In this document: positions 1 through 6,423 of the stretch, in pieces
Position numbering within the stretch: the stretch's first letter is position 1
How the letters are laid out: each line of letters opens with the position of its first letter
From: Phycisphaerae bacterium
GTDB taxonomy: Bacteria > Planctomycetota > Phycisphaerae > Tepidisphaerales > Tepidisphaeraceae
Assembly (NCBI GenBank): GCA_014380825.1
Contig: JACMJD010000450.1
Span: 1-8,386 of the forward strand
Length of the DNA: 8,386 bases
Reading direction: 5' to 3'
Position numbers and translations under genes: made by a program
The notes under the pieces: model-generated
Databases searched by the model: none
What the model saw: only the letters and a program-made list of their open reading frames with translations
What the model was told of the DNA's origin: nothing

Positions 1-1
1 G

Positions 2-1633
2 CTGTACCGCGACATCGCGCATCTGAACGGCCCGATCTCGCAACAGATCAACGCGCAACTGTTCCGCACCTTCGGCCCGCGCGTCAGCGTGCTGACGATC
101 GCAAACCTGGTGCTGCTGGCGGGGCTGATCGCGATGATCTGGTGGCTCTGGCGACAGATCGCCGACCCAATCGCCGCCGCCGTCGCTTGCGTCGTGCTGC
201 TGACGCTGTTCGCGCTCATGCCCGGCAGTCGCGGATTCAACTTCGCGCTCCCGTACGAACATGAAGCGACCCACGGCGTGATCGGCGCGTTCGTCGCGAT
301 CTGTCTCCTTGCAATGTATCTGACGACGCAGCGGGTGCGATGGTTGATCGTTGCGGGTTGCGCGTTGGGGTTCGTGTTCCTCACGAAGTTCGGCATCTTC
401 ATCAGCGTTCTGGTGCCGATCGTCGTCGGTGTGATCGCATCATTATACGCGACTCGCGCGACGCGACGGCGGACGAGCACGCATCTGGCGGCGCTGCTCG
501 TGCCGATCTTCGCCGTCGCGCTGATCGCGTTCAGCTTTCTACTCAATGATCTCCCTGACCGAAGTGCATTGGCCGCGACGTTCGGATCGGCGCGGTGGAT
601 GGGTAACGCGCAGCTGCTGGCGATGCCCTGGTATCAGCGCTGGTTCGGCGTCATCTCGATCGCAAAGAGCCTGGACGAGATCCTGTTGTGCGCGCTTGCA
701 TACAACGTGCTGCTGGCGCCGGCGTTCGCCGCGGGAGTCCTGGCGCGCGGACGTGGCGAGTGGCGCACGGCGTCGCTGGTCATCGCGCCGCTGTTCGTGT
801 TCGCGGTGCTGTTCACGCTCTACGATGCCATCAGTTGGCAATACGCGCTTCGCGGGTTGACGCTGGTGATCCTGGCGCTGGCGATTTCATACGGCGCGAG
901 CATGGTGCGTCGTCGCCGTCGCGACATCGACCGGGTGCTGATCCTGCGACTCACGCTCGTCTGGTTCTCGCTGCTGCTGCTGGTCGGCCATCTCGGGCTG
1001 CGCGCGGTGACGGACGATTATGGCTTCGTCTTCGCGATGCCCGCTGCACTGGTAGCAGTGGCCACGGGCGTCTCGTGGATCCCGGCGATCGCGGAGCGCG
1101 GCGGTGGATTCGGCTGGGCGCCACGCGCGGCGATGCTCGCGGGACTGGCGATCCTCATCGCGGTTTACGCGCAGCGGGATAACCGCCAGCTCGCGCGACC
1201 GCGCACCACGATCGGCGAGGGAATCGATACGCTCACCGTCGATTCGCGCGGCAAGGCGTTCGTCGAAATGCTGGCCGAGCTCCGACAGCGTGCGCATCCG
1301 GGCGATACGCTGCTGGTTGCGCCCGAGGGCACGATGCTGAATTATCTGTCGAACCTCCCCAATCCCACGCCATACGTCGGTCTGATGCCGCCGGAGATGG
1401 TGATGTTTGGCGGCCAGTCGCCTGTGCTGGAATCGATCCGTCGTTCGCCGCCCACGTGGTTTGTGCTGACGACCGGCGAAGCTGAATCGTTCGGCTACAA
1501 GTCCTTCACGATCGATTACGGCCAGGAAATCTGGCGCTGGATCGAGCTGCGCTACACGCCCGTCGCGACCGCCGGCGACGCGAACTTCCGCATGGGCCTG
1601 TACCATCGCAACGCAAGCGGAGCGGGTGAATGA
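2..1633 (+). CDS. Polytopic membrane glycosyltransferase, GT-C/PMT_2 (family 39-like), 5' partial
   Basis: The reading frame is open from the first bases of the window, so the true start lies upstream. A GTG at 89 is internal, because the codons before it match the paralogue that follows (LYRDIAHLNGP here, LYRDLAYFNGP there). By that alignment about 56 N-terminal residues are missing. The 543 visible residues form roughly ten or more hydrophobic helices followed by a soluble C-terminal region of about 150 residues. Motifs shared with the next gene are PYEHE (84-88), FLTK (126-129), NPTP (454-457) and LMPPE (461-465). The family transfers sugars from polyprenyl-phosphate donors on the outer face of the cytoplasmic membrane; donor and acceptor cannot be predicted here. 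The first-loop acidic motif expected in the family falls outside the window. The stop overlaps the next start (ATGA, 1630-1633), which implies one transcript and coupled translation. Family-level assignment is fairly secure; function is inferred. Confidence 0.82.
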   Translation: MYRDIAHLNGPISQQINAQLFRTFGPRVSVLTIANLVLLAGLIAMIWWLWRQIADPIAAAVACVVLLTLFALMPGSRGFNFALPYEHEATHGVIGAFVAICLLAMYLTTQRVRWLIVAGCALGFVFLTKFGIFISVLVPIVVGVIASLYATRATRRRTSTHLAALLVPIFAVALIAFSFLLNDLPDRSALAATFGSARWMGNAQLLAMPWYQRWFGVISIAKSLDEILLCALAYNVLLAPAFAAGVLARGRGEWRTASLVIAPLFVFAVLFTLYDAISWQYALRGLTLVILALAISYGASMVRRRRRDIDRVLILRLTLVWFSLLLLVGHLGLRAVTDDYGFVFAMPAALVAVATGVSWIPAIAERGGGFGWAPRAAMLAGLAILIAVYAQRDNRQLARPRTTIGEGIDTLTVDSRGKAFVEMLAELRQRAHPGDTLLVAPEGTMLNYLSNLPNPTPYVGLMPPEMVMFGGQSPVLESIRRSPPTWFVLTTGEAESFGYKSFTIDYGQEIWRWIELRYTPVATAGDANFRMGLYHRNASGAGE

Positions 1634-3393
1634 TTCGCCCCGAGACCACAACGCGCGCGACGAGATGGACCGGCCCCGCGCTCATTGCGATCGCGTTCAT
1701 CGCGATGCTGACCTGGACGTGGGGCGGTTGGCCCGATCCACTGGTCGACTTCGGCCGCGAGCTGTACGTGCCGTGGCAACTGTCGCAGGGCAAAGTGCTG
1801 TATCGCGACCTGGCGTACTTCAATGGCCCGCTCTCGCCATATTTCAATTCGATCCTGTTCCGCGTCCTTGGCGTCAGCCTGCGCACGCTCGTGCTGGCGA
1901 ACATCGCGACCTGCATCGCGATGGTCGTGATGATCTGGAAGATATTCCGCCTCGCGGGCGATCGCGTTTCGGCAACGGTCGCGGCGCTGCTGTTCGTCAC
2001 GCTGTTCATGACGACGCAATACGTCAGCATCGGGAATTACAACTGGATCACGCCGTATTCGCATGAGCTGACACATGGAATAGCACTGAGCTTTGCCGCG
2101 ATTCTGTCGCTGATCGCGAATCTCAAGCAGCCTAGTCCTCTTCGCGTCGGCTTCGTTGGCTTGTTGCTTGGAATGGCTTTTCTAACGAAGCCCGAAGTAT
2201 TCATCGCGATCGCGCCGCCGATCGTCATTGCGGTGATCATCACGAGGCAACGCGCTTCGCCGTCGATTGTGGCGGTCGGGATTGGCGCCCTGATTCCACC
2301 GATCATTTCGATCGCGTTACTGTCGTTGGCGATGCCGATCGATCAAGCGTTGCACGGGACGCTTGGCGGATGGAATTACGTTTTTGATCCGCGCATCACC
2401 AAACTGGATTTCTATCGCGCGAGCATGGGAACGGATAATGCGAGTGGAAATAGCATCCGATCGCTTGTGCAGTTGGCTGCGTATCTGGCCGCGCTCGGGC
2501 CCGCTGTGGTGATCGACTGGATCATCCTGAAGGAGCGGGCTTCGCGACGCGTGCGAATCATCGTTGCAGCCACATACGCGATCGCGCTGGCGATCGTGCT
2601 TTGGCGTTTCGATATCGGCTGGCACGATGTGTTTCGCGGGTTGCCGTTCCTGCTGGCGATCGCACCGTTCGCATTCATCGTCACGCGAAGGCACCGCAGG
2701 CCGCGGTCGGTCCTGCGATCGACTCTGATCGCGTTCGCGTTGCTGCTAACGATCAAGTTGATGCTTGCCGTTCGCATCTATCACTACGGTTTTGCGCTCG
2801 TGATGCCAGCGTTGTTGGTGAGCGCGGCGCTGCTGGTGAGTTGGATCCCGCTCCGTTTGAAGTTTCGCTCACTCGCGACAGTTCAACTTGCGATCGGCGC
2901 AGTGCTGGCTGTAACGGTGTTCAAGTATCTCCAGGCATATCACTTGGGATACTCCTTCAAGCCGGCGCTCGTCGCTCGAGGCAGCGCCGACGAATTTCGC
3001 GCCGATGCGATGGGCCAACTCGTGAACGAAGTCGTGGACGCGCTCAAGCCGCTGCCGGCCGACATGACGGTTGCCGTTGTTCCGCAAGGCGTGATGATCA
3101 ATTACCTCACCGGCAAGGCGAACCCCACGCCGTTCTTCACGCTCATGCCGCCGGAGGTGCTGATGTTCGGCGATGACAAGATCGTCGCGGCGTATCGTAC
3201 ACATCCGCCGGATATCCTTGTGATCGTCGCGACGGATCTTGGCGAATACGGATTTCGCGCGATGGACGAATTCGCGCCGCAGACCACCGCGTGGTTTCGG
3301 GCGAACTATCAGCCGATGCGATCGATCAGTCCGCCCGGCCTTCCGCCGGTGACGATTCTGCGCCGCGCGACGCCGACGGCGTCTCCGCGCTGA
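1630..3393 (+). CDS. Polytopic membrane glycosyltransferase, GT-C/PMT_2 (family 39-like), paralogue of the preceding gene
   Basis: This complete 587-residue protein starts at the ATG of an ATGA overlap with the upstream gene, so it is probably translated by coupling. It has an N-terminal helix (about 15-34), then a first extracytoplasmic loop with an acidic motif DFGRE (40-44) and LYRD (57-60). This is where GT-C enzymes carry their catalytic acidic residue. About eleven more hydrophobic segments run to about residue 432, and a soluble C-terminal domain fills 440-587. PYSHE (142-146), FLTK (184-187), NPTP (498-501) and LMPPE (505-509) are shared with the upstream paralogue. In the stretch around NPTP/LMPPE I count 18 identities in 30 residues. 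The likely role is sugar transfer from a polyprenyl-phosphate donor to a glycan, lipid or protein outside the membrane; the substrate is unknown. Synonymous codons in the middle (about 2050-2950) look less GC-rich by eye than in the upstream gene. The 3' end overlaps the convergent gene by 68 bp. Confidence 0.87.
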   Translation: MIRPETTTRATRWTGPALIAIAFIAMLTWTWGGWPDPLVDFGRELYVPWQLSQGKVLYRDLAYFNGPLSPYFNSILFRVLGVSLRTLVLANIATCIAMVVMIWKIFRLAGDRVSATVAALLFVTLFMTTQYVSIGNYNWITPYSHELTHGIALSFAAILSLIANLKQPSPLRVGFVGLLLGMAFLTKPEVFIAIAPPIVIAVIITRQRASPSIVAVGIGALIPPIISIALLSLAMPIDQALHGTLGGWNYVFDPRITKLDFYRASMGTDNASGNSIRSLVQLAAYLAALGPAVVIDWIILKERASRRVRIIVAATYAIALAIVLWRFDIGWHDVFRGLPFLLAIAPFAFIVTRRHRRPRSVLRSTLIAFALLLTIKLMLAVRIYHYGFALVMPALLVSAALLVSWIPLRLKFRSLATVQLAIGAVLAVTVFKYLQAYHLGYSFKPALVARGSADEFRADAMGQLVNEVVDALKPLPADMTVAVVPQGVMINYLTGKANPTPFFTLMPPEVLMFGDDKIVAAYRTHPPDILVIVATDLGEYGFRAMDEFAPQTTAWFRANYQPMRSISPPGLPPVTILRRATPTASPR

Positions 3394-3964
3394 CCTCATG
3401 CGATATCGTCGATCCCGCCGGTGAGACACCCGGCGGCGGCGGCAGACGTTTGTCGTCGTTCAGAATCTCGGCCACGTATCCTTTGATGCGTTCGTCGTTC
3501 AACAACTGGCTCATCAACACGCGACGATAGCTGGCCGATCGGAGCTGCTCCTTGAGCGCATCGGTGCGTTCCGCTTTCAGCTTTTCGTTCTGCGAATACA
3601 GCGCCTCTTCGAGCGCTTCGTTCTCCAGCAGCAGGGCGTACATCGCGTCCGCGCGCTTCCCGCCGCTGTTGAACAGTCCGCCAAAGCCGGCGGCTTTCTT
3701 ACGATATTCCTCGACGCGCACATCCAGCGTTTTCACCTTCTCAACCAGGTTCGCGTTCTCCTCGCGCAGCTTCGCCAGCTCCTGATCGTAAAGCTGCTTG
3801 AAGCCTTTCTGCGTGGTGAACAGCTCCTGCTCTTTTTCTCCGATGACCTTGGCGGCCGCGAGGTTGCCGACCCATCGGCCCAATCGATACGCGATCGACA
3901 TGAGCGCAATGCCCGCCAGCACGTACAAGATCACGTCAAACGTGTGATTTCCAGTTGATGGCAT
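3326..3964 (-). CDS. Membrane-anchored coiled-coil protein of unknown function
   Basis: I do not recognise this 212-residue protein as a named family. A short polar N-terminus is followed by one hydrophobic helix (about 10-27) and a basic/aromatic edge (YRLGRW, 26-31), typical of a single membrane anchor with the rest in the cytoplasm. Residues 43-92 and 105-142 are rich in Glu, Lys, Leu and Ala in heptad-like order, which predicts coiled coil. They are separated by a Gly-rich break (GFGGLFNSGG, 93-102). A compact basic segment (about 143-172) follows, then a low-complexity Pro/Ser/Ala/Glu tail (173-212) that opens with PPPP (175-178). The strong amphipathic pattern and biased composition make it a real gene rather than an antisense shadow. 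No clear Shine-Dalgarno precedes the ATG. Its final 22 codons and stop lie antisense within the end of the glycosyltransferase gene. A scaffold or envelope-associated role is possible but is inference only. Confidence 0.8.
   Translation of the reverse strand: MPSTGNHTFDVILYVLAGIALMSIAYRLGRWVGNLAAAKVIGEKEQELFTTQKGFKQLYDQELAKLREENANLVEKVKTLDVRVEEYRKKAAGFGGLFNSGGKRADAMYALLLENEALEEALYSQNEKLKAERTDALKEQLRSASYRRVLMSQLLNDERIKGYVAEILNDDKRLPPPPGVSPAGSTISHEVSAETPSASRGAESSPAEGRAD
3369..3383. other. Perfect inverted repeat in the convergent gene overlap
   Basis: GACGCC and GGCGTC form a perfect 6-bp stem around a 3-base loop (GAC). It lies in the 68-bp stretch that codes on both strands. There is no T-tract, so it is not a canonical intrinsic terminator. 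It might slow polymerase at the convergent ends, or simply reflect codon constraint in GC-rich DNA. Confidence 0.3.
3415..3436 (+). terminator. Weak candidate hairpin just after the second glycosyltransferase gene
   Basis: CCGCCGG (3415-3421) and CCGGCGG (3430-3436) form a perfect 7-bp GC stem with an 8-base loop, 21 bases beyond the stop at 3393. No U-tract follows, and the same bases encode the Pro-rich tail of the convergent gene. It is therefore only a possible pause or 3'-end-stabilising structure for the glycosyltransferase mRNA. Confidence 0.22.
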
Positions 3965-4038
3965 GATGCGGATCTTAGCCGGTTGATGGCTTTAGCGTCT
4001 GCGCGCAGGACGAAAACGAAATGCGAAAAGGAACCTCC

Positions 4039-4140
4039 GATGAACACAGATCATGAAAAATGCCGCGGATCTGACTGATCTGGTTCATCCGTGTTCATCT
4101 GTGTTCATCTGTGTTCATCTGTGTTCATCTGTGGTTGAAT
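4039..4140. repeat. Hairpin plus GTGTTCATCT tandem-repeat intergenic element
   Basis: Four exact head-to-tail copies of GTGTTCATCT occupy 4091-4130. They are flanked by degenerate copies at 4081-4090 (TGGTTCATCC) and from 4131 (GTGGTTGAAT). The reverse complement of the repeat occurs once upstream: GATGAACACAGAT (4039-4051) is a perfect 13-base complement of 4097-4109, and of the copies in the next two registers. The upstream arm also pairs over 4039-4053 with 4076-4089 with a single bulged base, enclosing a 22-base loop. The element therefore reads as a hairpin whose right arm has been expanded in tandem. I recall similar intergenic strings in Planctomycetota and Verrucomicrobiota genomes; that is memory, not a search. 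It sits between divergent genes, in the likely promoter or leader region of the SDR gene. Confidence 0.85.
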
Positions 4141-4158
4141 CTCTTCAATTAGTCGTTC

Positions 4159-4163
4159 GGGAG
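4159..4163 (+). promoter_or_regulatory. Shine-Dalgarno of the SDR gene
   Basis: GGGAG lies 7 bases before the ATG at 4171. This supports that start over the out-of-frame ATGs at 4053 and 4244. Confidence 0.6.
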
Positions 4164-4170
4164 ATCACGA

Positions 4171-4863
4171 ATGCTGAATCTCGATTTCACAAACCGTCAC
4201 GTCGTCGTCACTGGCGGAACCGGCGCGCTGGGTGCGGCGGTGATTGACGTGCTGCTCGACGCCGGGGCGGTCATCCATATTCCGGCGCATCGCAAACCCA
4301 ATGGCGCGGCGCGCGATCGCGTGCACATCGAATCGGGCATCGATCTCACCGATGAATCCGCCGTCAGCAAGTTTTATGCGTCGCTCCCATCGCTGTGGGC
4401 GTCGATCCATGTGGCGGGCGGATTTGTTGCGGGTGCGATCGGCGAGACGTCGCTTGCGACGTGGAAACAGATGCACGACACGAACAGCCTGACGTGCTTC
4501 CTGTGCTGCCGCGAAGCAATCAAGAAAATTCGCGGCAGCGGAACCAATGGCGGCCGGATCGTCAACGTCAGCGCGAAGCCAGCAATCACTCCAAGCGCCG
4601 GACTATCCGCTTACGCTGCAAGCAAGGCCGCGGTGGCGTCGCTTACGGTCAGCTTGTCCGAAGAACTGGCCGAGGAAAAAATCTGGGTCAACGCGGTTGT
4701 CCCATCGACCATGGACACGCCGATCAATCGCAAGGCCATGCCCAACGCCGATTTCGACAAGTGGGCAAAGTTGTCCGAAGTCGCCGCGACGATTGCGTTT
4801 CTCGCATCGCCGCAAAACCAGGTCACGCGCGGCGCGCTGGTTCCGGTTTATGGGCGGAGCTGA
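4171..4863 (+). CDS. Short-chain dehydrogenase/reductase (SDR) with an atypical catalytic site
   Basis: This 230-residue Rossmann-fold protein is slightly shorter than the usual classical SDR of about 250. The cofactor-binding TGxxxGxG motif is TGGTGALG (14-21). The usual NNAG region reads HVAGG (80-84). Asn105 fits the structural Asn of the catalytic tetrad, and the YxxxK pair is Tyr148/Lys152 (YAASK). The position 13 residues before the Tyr, normally the catalytic Ser, is Ala135, with a Ser one residue earlier (VNVSAK, 131-136). The enzyme may thus use Ser134, or belong to a divergent subgroup. It lacks an obvious acidic or basic residue at the end of strand 2 to settle NAD versus NADP preference. 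It ends ALVPVYGRS, in place of the common terminal DGG. The substrate is unknown. It is transcribed alone, with a good Shine-Dalgarno, downstream of the tandem-repeat element. Confidence 0.9.
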   Translation: MLNLDFTNRHVVVTGGTGALGAAVIDVLLDAGAVIHIPAHRKPNGAARDRVHIESGIDLTDESAVSKFYASLPSLWASIHVAGGFVAGAIGETSLATWKQMHDTNSLTCFLCCREAIKKIRGSGTNGGRIVNVSAKPAITPSAGLSAYAASKAAVASLTVSLSEELAEEKIWVNAVVPSTMDTPINRKAMPNADFDKWAKLSEVAATIAFLASPQNQVTRGALVPVYGRS

Positions 4864-5042
4864 TCGGATTTGGGGCAAACCACTTCGCGAAATCAATTCG
4901 CTGCGCTCGCTCGCGTTTGATTTGCTCCCAAGGAATGAGTTTCTCCGAGCCCTCGCGAATCGCGGCACGAATTCGGTTCGCTTCCGCGATATCTCCGGAC
5001 GAAGACCTATCTGGGGCGATGGCGAGCGATTCCGCGCGTCGC
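4864..5042. other. Gap between convergent SDR and OsmC genes; no supported gene
   Basis: About 180 bases separate the two convergent stops. AAATCAA (4890-4896) and TTGATTT (4917-4923) could form a loose hairpin with a GC-rich interior after the SDR gene, but no T-tract follows. On the minus strand one frame stays open across the whole gap and reads IPWEQIKRE, but it has no start codon. It is treated as a possible remnant only. Confidence 0.4.
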
Positions 5043-5471
5043 TCACTTCACAAACTTCGCCTCCAGCGTGATCGGCACGGCGGAGAGCGCTTTGCTCACG
5101 GGGCAGCCGCCCTTGGCTTTTTCGGCGGTTGCTTGGAAGGTCGCCTCGTCGATTCCGGGGACCTGGCCTTCGGTGGTCAGGTGAATCTTGGTGATCGCGA
5201 AACCGGCGGTTTGCTTTTCGAACGAGACGTTGGCCCTGGTCGAGATTTTCGTCGGCGGGTGCCCGCCTTCGCTGAGCATGTGACTTAAAGCCATCGAATA
5301 ACATCCCGCATGTGCGGCGGCGATCAGCTCTTCCGGATTCGTTCCGGGCGCGTTCTCGGCGCGGGCCTTCCACGTGTAGTCGGTGTCGATCACGCCACTC
5401 TGCGTCTTGAGGTGGCCGTTGCCCTGCATGAGCGATCCGTTCCAAACGGCATCCGCGGTTCTGACTGGCAT
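5043..5471 (-). CDS. osmC: OsmC family peroxiredoxin (organic hydroperoxide reductase)
   Basis: This 142-residue protein is full length for OsmC. It reduces organic hydroperoxides with a pair of cysteines in the cytoplasm, protecting against oxidative and osmotic stress. The peroxidatic cysteine is Cys57 (AHAGCYSMALS) and the resolving cysteine is Cys123 (GGCPVSKAL). Arg37 and Glu47 (TNPEE, 44-48) occupy the places of the active-site Arg39 and Glu49 of E. coli OsmC, with a constant offset of two residues throughout. FAITKIHL (91-98) and VPGID (104-108) are also characteristic and place it in the OsmC rather than the Ohr or YhfA subgroup. AGGAG lies 6 bases before the ATG. It appears monocistronic: a strong terminator of the neighbouring gene lies upstream, and its own promoter should lie between 5472 and about 5570. 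It converges on the SDR gene. Confidence 0.95.
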   Translation of the reverse strand: MPVRTADAVWNGSLMQGNGHLKTQSGVIDTDYTWKARAENAPGTNPEELIAAAHAGCYSMALSHMLSEGGHPPTKISTRANVSFEKQTAGFAITKIHLTTEGQVPGIDEATFQATAEKAKGGCPVSKALSAVPITLEAKFVK

Positions 5472-5477
5472 GGTGAA

Positions 5478-5482
5478 CTCCT
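5478..5482 (-). promoter_or_regulatory. Shine-Dalgarno of osmC
   Basis: AGGAG on the minus strand (CTCCT on plus) stands 6 bases before the ATG at 5471, which fixes that start. Confidence 0.7.
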
Positions 5483-5539
5483 GTTAATTCGACAATCCCA
5501 ACTCAACAATCGAAGCGTGACGCGAATCGATGCGCGATA

Positions 5540-5549
5540 ACTATAGCCC
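5540..5549 (-). promoter_or_regulatory. Possible -10 element of osmC
   Basis: On the minus strand the sequence is GGGCTATAGT. TATAGT matches five of six bases of the sigma-70 -10 consensus, about 70 bases before the osmC start. No convincing -35 is seen at 16-18 bases. The nonamer GGGCTATAG recurs upstream of the other minus-strand gene at 6503-6511. Confidence 0.3.
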
Positions 5550-5571
5550 GTTCGCCGCGAAGCAAAACAAA

Positions 5572-5609
5572 AACCGAGGGCCGGCCAATTGCTTGGCTGG
5601 CCCTCGGTT
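5572..5609 (-). terminator. Strong intrinsic terminator of the PEP-CTERM gene
   Basis: Arms 5572-5587 and 5594-5609 form a 16-bp GC-rich stem with one G-U wobble and a 6-base loop (ATTGCT on plus). Read on the minus strand, the stem is followed by TTTGTTTTGC, a good U-tract, 49 bases past the stop of the PEP-CTERM gene. On the plus strand it is followed by TTATTTG, so some two-way activity is possible, although no plus-strand gene needs it. It insulates the downstream osmC gene from read-through. Confidence 0.85.
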
Positions 5610-5657
5610 ATTTGACTTTCGTCGATTGACGATCAATTCGTCAAATTCCGAATCAGA

Positions 5658-6392
5658 CTAAGCGCTGCGACGACGGCGAATCATGCCGGCGCCGACGAGT
5701 CCGATCAGACCCATCGCGGTCGGTTCGGGAACCGGCACGATGTTGAGCGTGTCGAATCCGATCAGGTTCGAGTTCGCGCCGTTGGCGCCGGCGTTATGCA
5801 CGTAGTACCGGAACGCGACAAAGCCGTTCGCTGGCACGCTCGCGCCAGACAGGTTGATGGTTTGGGTCAGATACGTGTCTGGATAGTTCGCAGCGCCTGT
5901 GAGTTCGTTCGGATTGATGTCCAGGAGCAGCGTTGTGAAGCTACCGACGTCTTCCGGCAGCGTGCCGGTGGCGTTGGTGGTCGTCGAGAGGCGCACCTGC
6001 AGGCGATCCGGGAACGGATTGCCGGTGGCCGTACGCGTCTTGAAGGTAATCGTGTGGTCGCCGCCATTAAACGCCTGCACCGGTGTGATCATCCATTGGC
6101 TGATCGTCGCGCCCGTGGCGGCGGTGCTGGTGGTGTCGGTGAAGTTGGCGATGGCATACGAAGTGGCGGGGCCATCCGGGGCCGGGCCGTTTGCCGACAC
6201 ACCCTGACGCCAGAAGTTGGCTGACGCCAACGTGGATTGGTTGGAGAACCGCCAGCCGACGGCCGCCAAACCCGTCGTCGTGCCGTTGCCGACGACTGCA
6301 AAGCCTTCCGAGAGCGTCGCAGCACTCGTAGCCGTGGCTGACAAGCCAATGACCACGGCGGCAGCGATGCTCGCCCAGTTAGAAACGCGCAT
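5658..6392 (-). CDS. Exported PEP-CTERM protein with a choice-of-anchor J domain
   Basis: This 244-residue protein has a Sec signal peptide: positive start, hydrophobic core about 7-19, and an Ala-rich cleavage region near residues 24-25. The mature part begins LSEGF and holds a cleaved-adhesin / choice-of-anchor J type beta-sandwich. Its recognisable features are GWRFSNQS (46-53), SQWMITP (98-104), FPDRLQVRLST (127-137), FTTLLLDINP (152-161), and FVAFRYYV with a following IGFDTL (191-216). The tail is a textbook PEP-CTERM sorting signal: VPEP (221-224), a short hydrophobic helix (about 226-237) and an Arg cluster (RRRR, 239-242). Such tails are recognised by an exosortase in bacteria that make extracellular polysaccharide; none is encoded here. 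There are no cysteines. A GGAGG ribosome site with 8-base spacing and a leader hairpin precede the ATG. The ligand or role is unknown; surface adhesion or matrix association is inferred from the family. Confidence 0.93.
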   Translation of the reverse strand: MRVSNWASIAAAVVIGLSATATSAATLSEGFAVVGNGTTTGLAAVGWRFSNQSTLASANFWRQGVSANGPAPDGPATSYAIANFTDTTSTAATGATISQWMITPVQAFNGGDHTITFKTRTATGNPFPDRLQVRLSTTTNATGTLPEDVGSFTTLLLDINPNELTGAANYPDTYLTQTINLSGASVPANGFVAFRYYVHNAGANGANSNLIGFDTLNIVPVPEPTAMGLIGLVGAGMIRRRRSA

Positions 6393-6400
6393 TTTCTATA

Positions 6401-6405
6401 CCTCC
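6401..6405 (-). promoter_or_regulatory. Shine-Dalgarno of the PEP-CTERM gene
   Basis: GGAGG on the minus strand (CCTCC on plus) lies 8 bases before the ATG at 6392. It directly abuts the leader hairpin at 6405-6423. Confidence 0.75.
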
Positions 6406-6423
6406 GCTACCGCATGGGTAGCG
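6405..6423 (-). promoter_or_regulatory. 5' leader hairpin abutting the ribosome-binding site
   Basis: CGCTACC (6405-6411) and GGTAGCG (6417-6423) form a perfect 7-bp stem with a 5-base loop. In the minus-strand mRNA it lies immediately before the GGAGG and shares one base with it. It could position or partly block the ribosome site, or protect the 5' end of an abundant secreted-protein mRNA. The structure is seen directly; any role is inferred. Confidence 0.45.

Noticed and set aside
89..1633. Start of the first glycosyltransferase at the GTG at 89
   Set aside because: The 29 codons before it (from position 2) align with the paralogue's first-loop region, so the gene begins outside the window.
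887..1651. 254-codon minus-strand frame opposite the first glycosyltransferase
   Set aside because: The plus-strand protein aligns with its paralogue over this interval; the minus frame is an Arg/Asp/His-rich shadow.
4091..4130. CRISPR array
   Set aside because: The units are 10 bases, contiguous and without spacers; this is a tandem repeat, not a CRISPR.
4053..4247. 64-codon plus-strand frame reading CSSVFICVHLCSSV
   Set aside because: It is the translation of the GTGTTCATCT tandem repeat, running into the SDR gene out of frame. I recall such repeat-derived products being often annotated as hypothetical proteins, with no sign of selection as protein.
4395..5288. 297-codon plus-strand frame across the SDR gene, the gap and osmC
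   Set aside because: It crosses two clearly identified genes in other frames and has shadow-like Arg/Gly/Asp composition with no family motif.
4603..5445. 280-codon minus-strand frame overlapping osmC and the SDR gene
   Set aside because: It is an alternate frame of osmC extended antisense into the SDR gene; Arg-rich, with no motifs.
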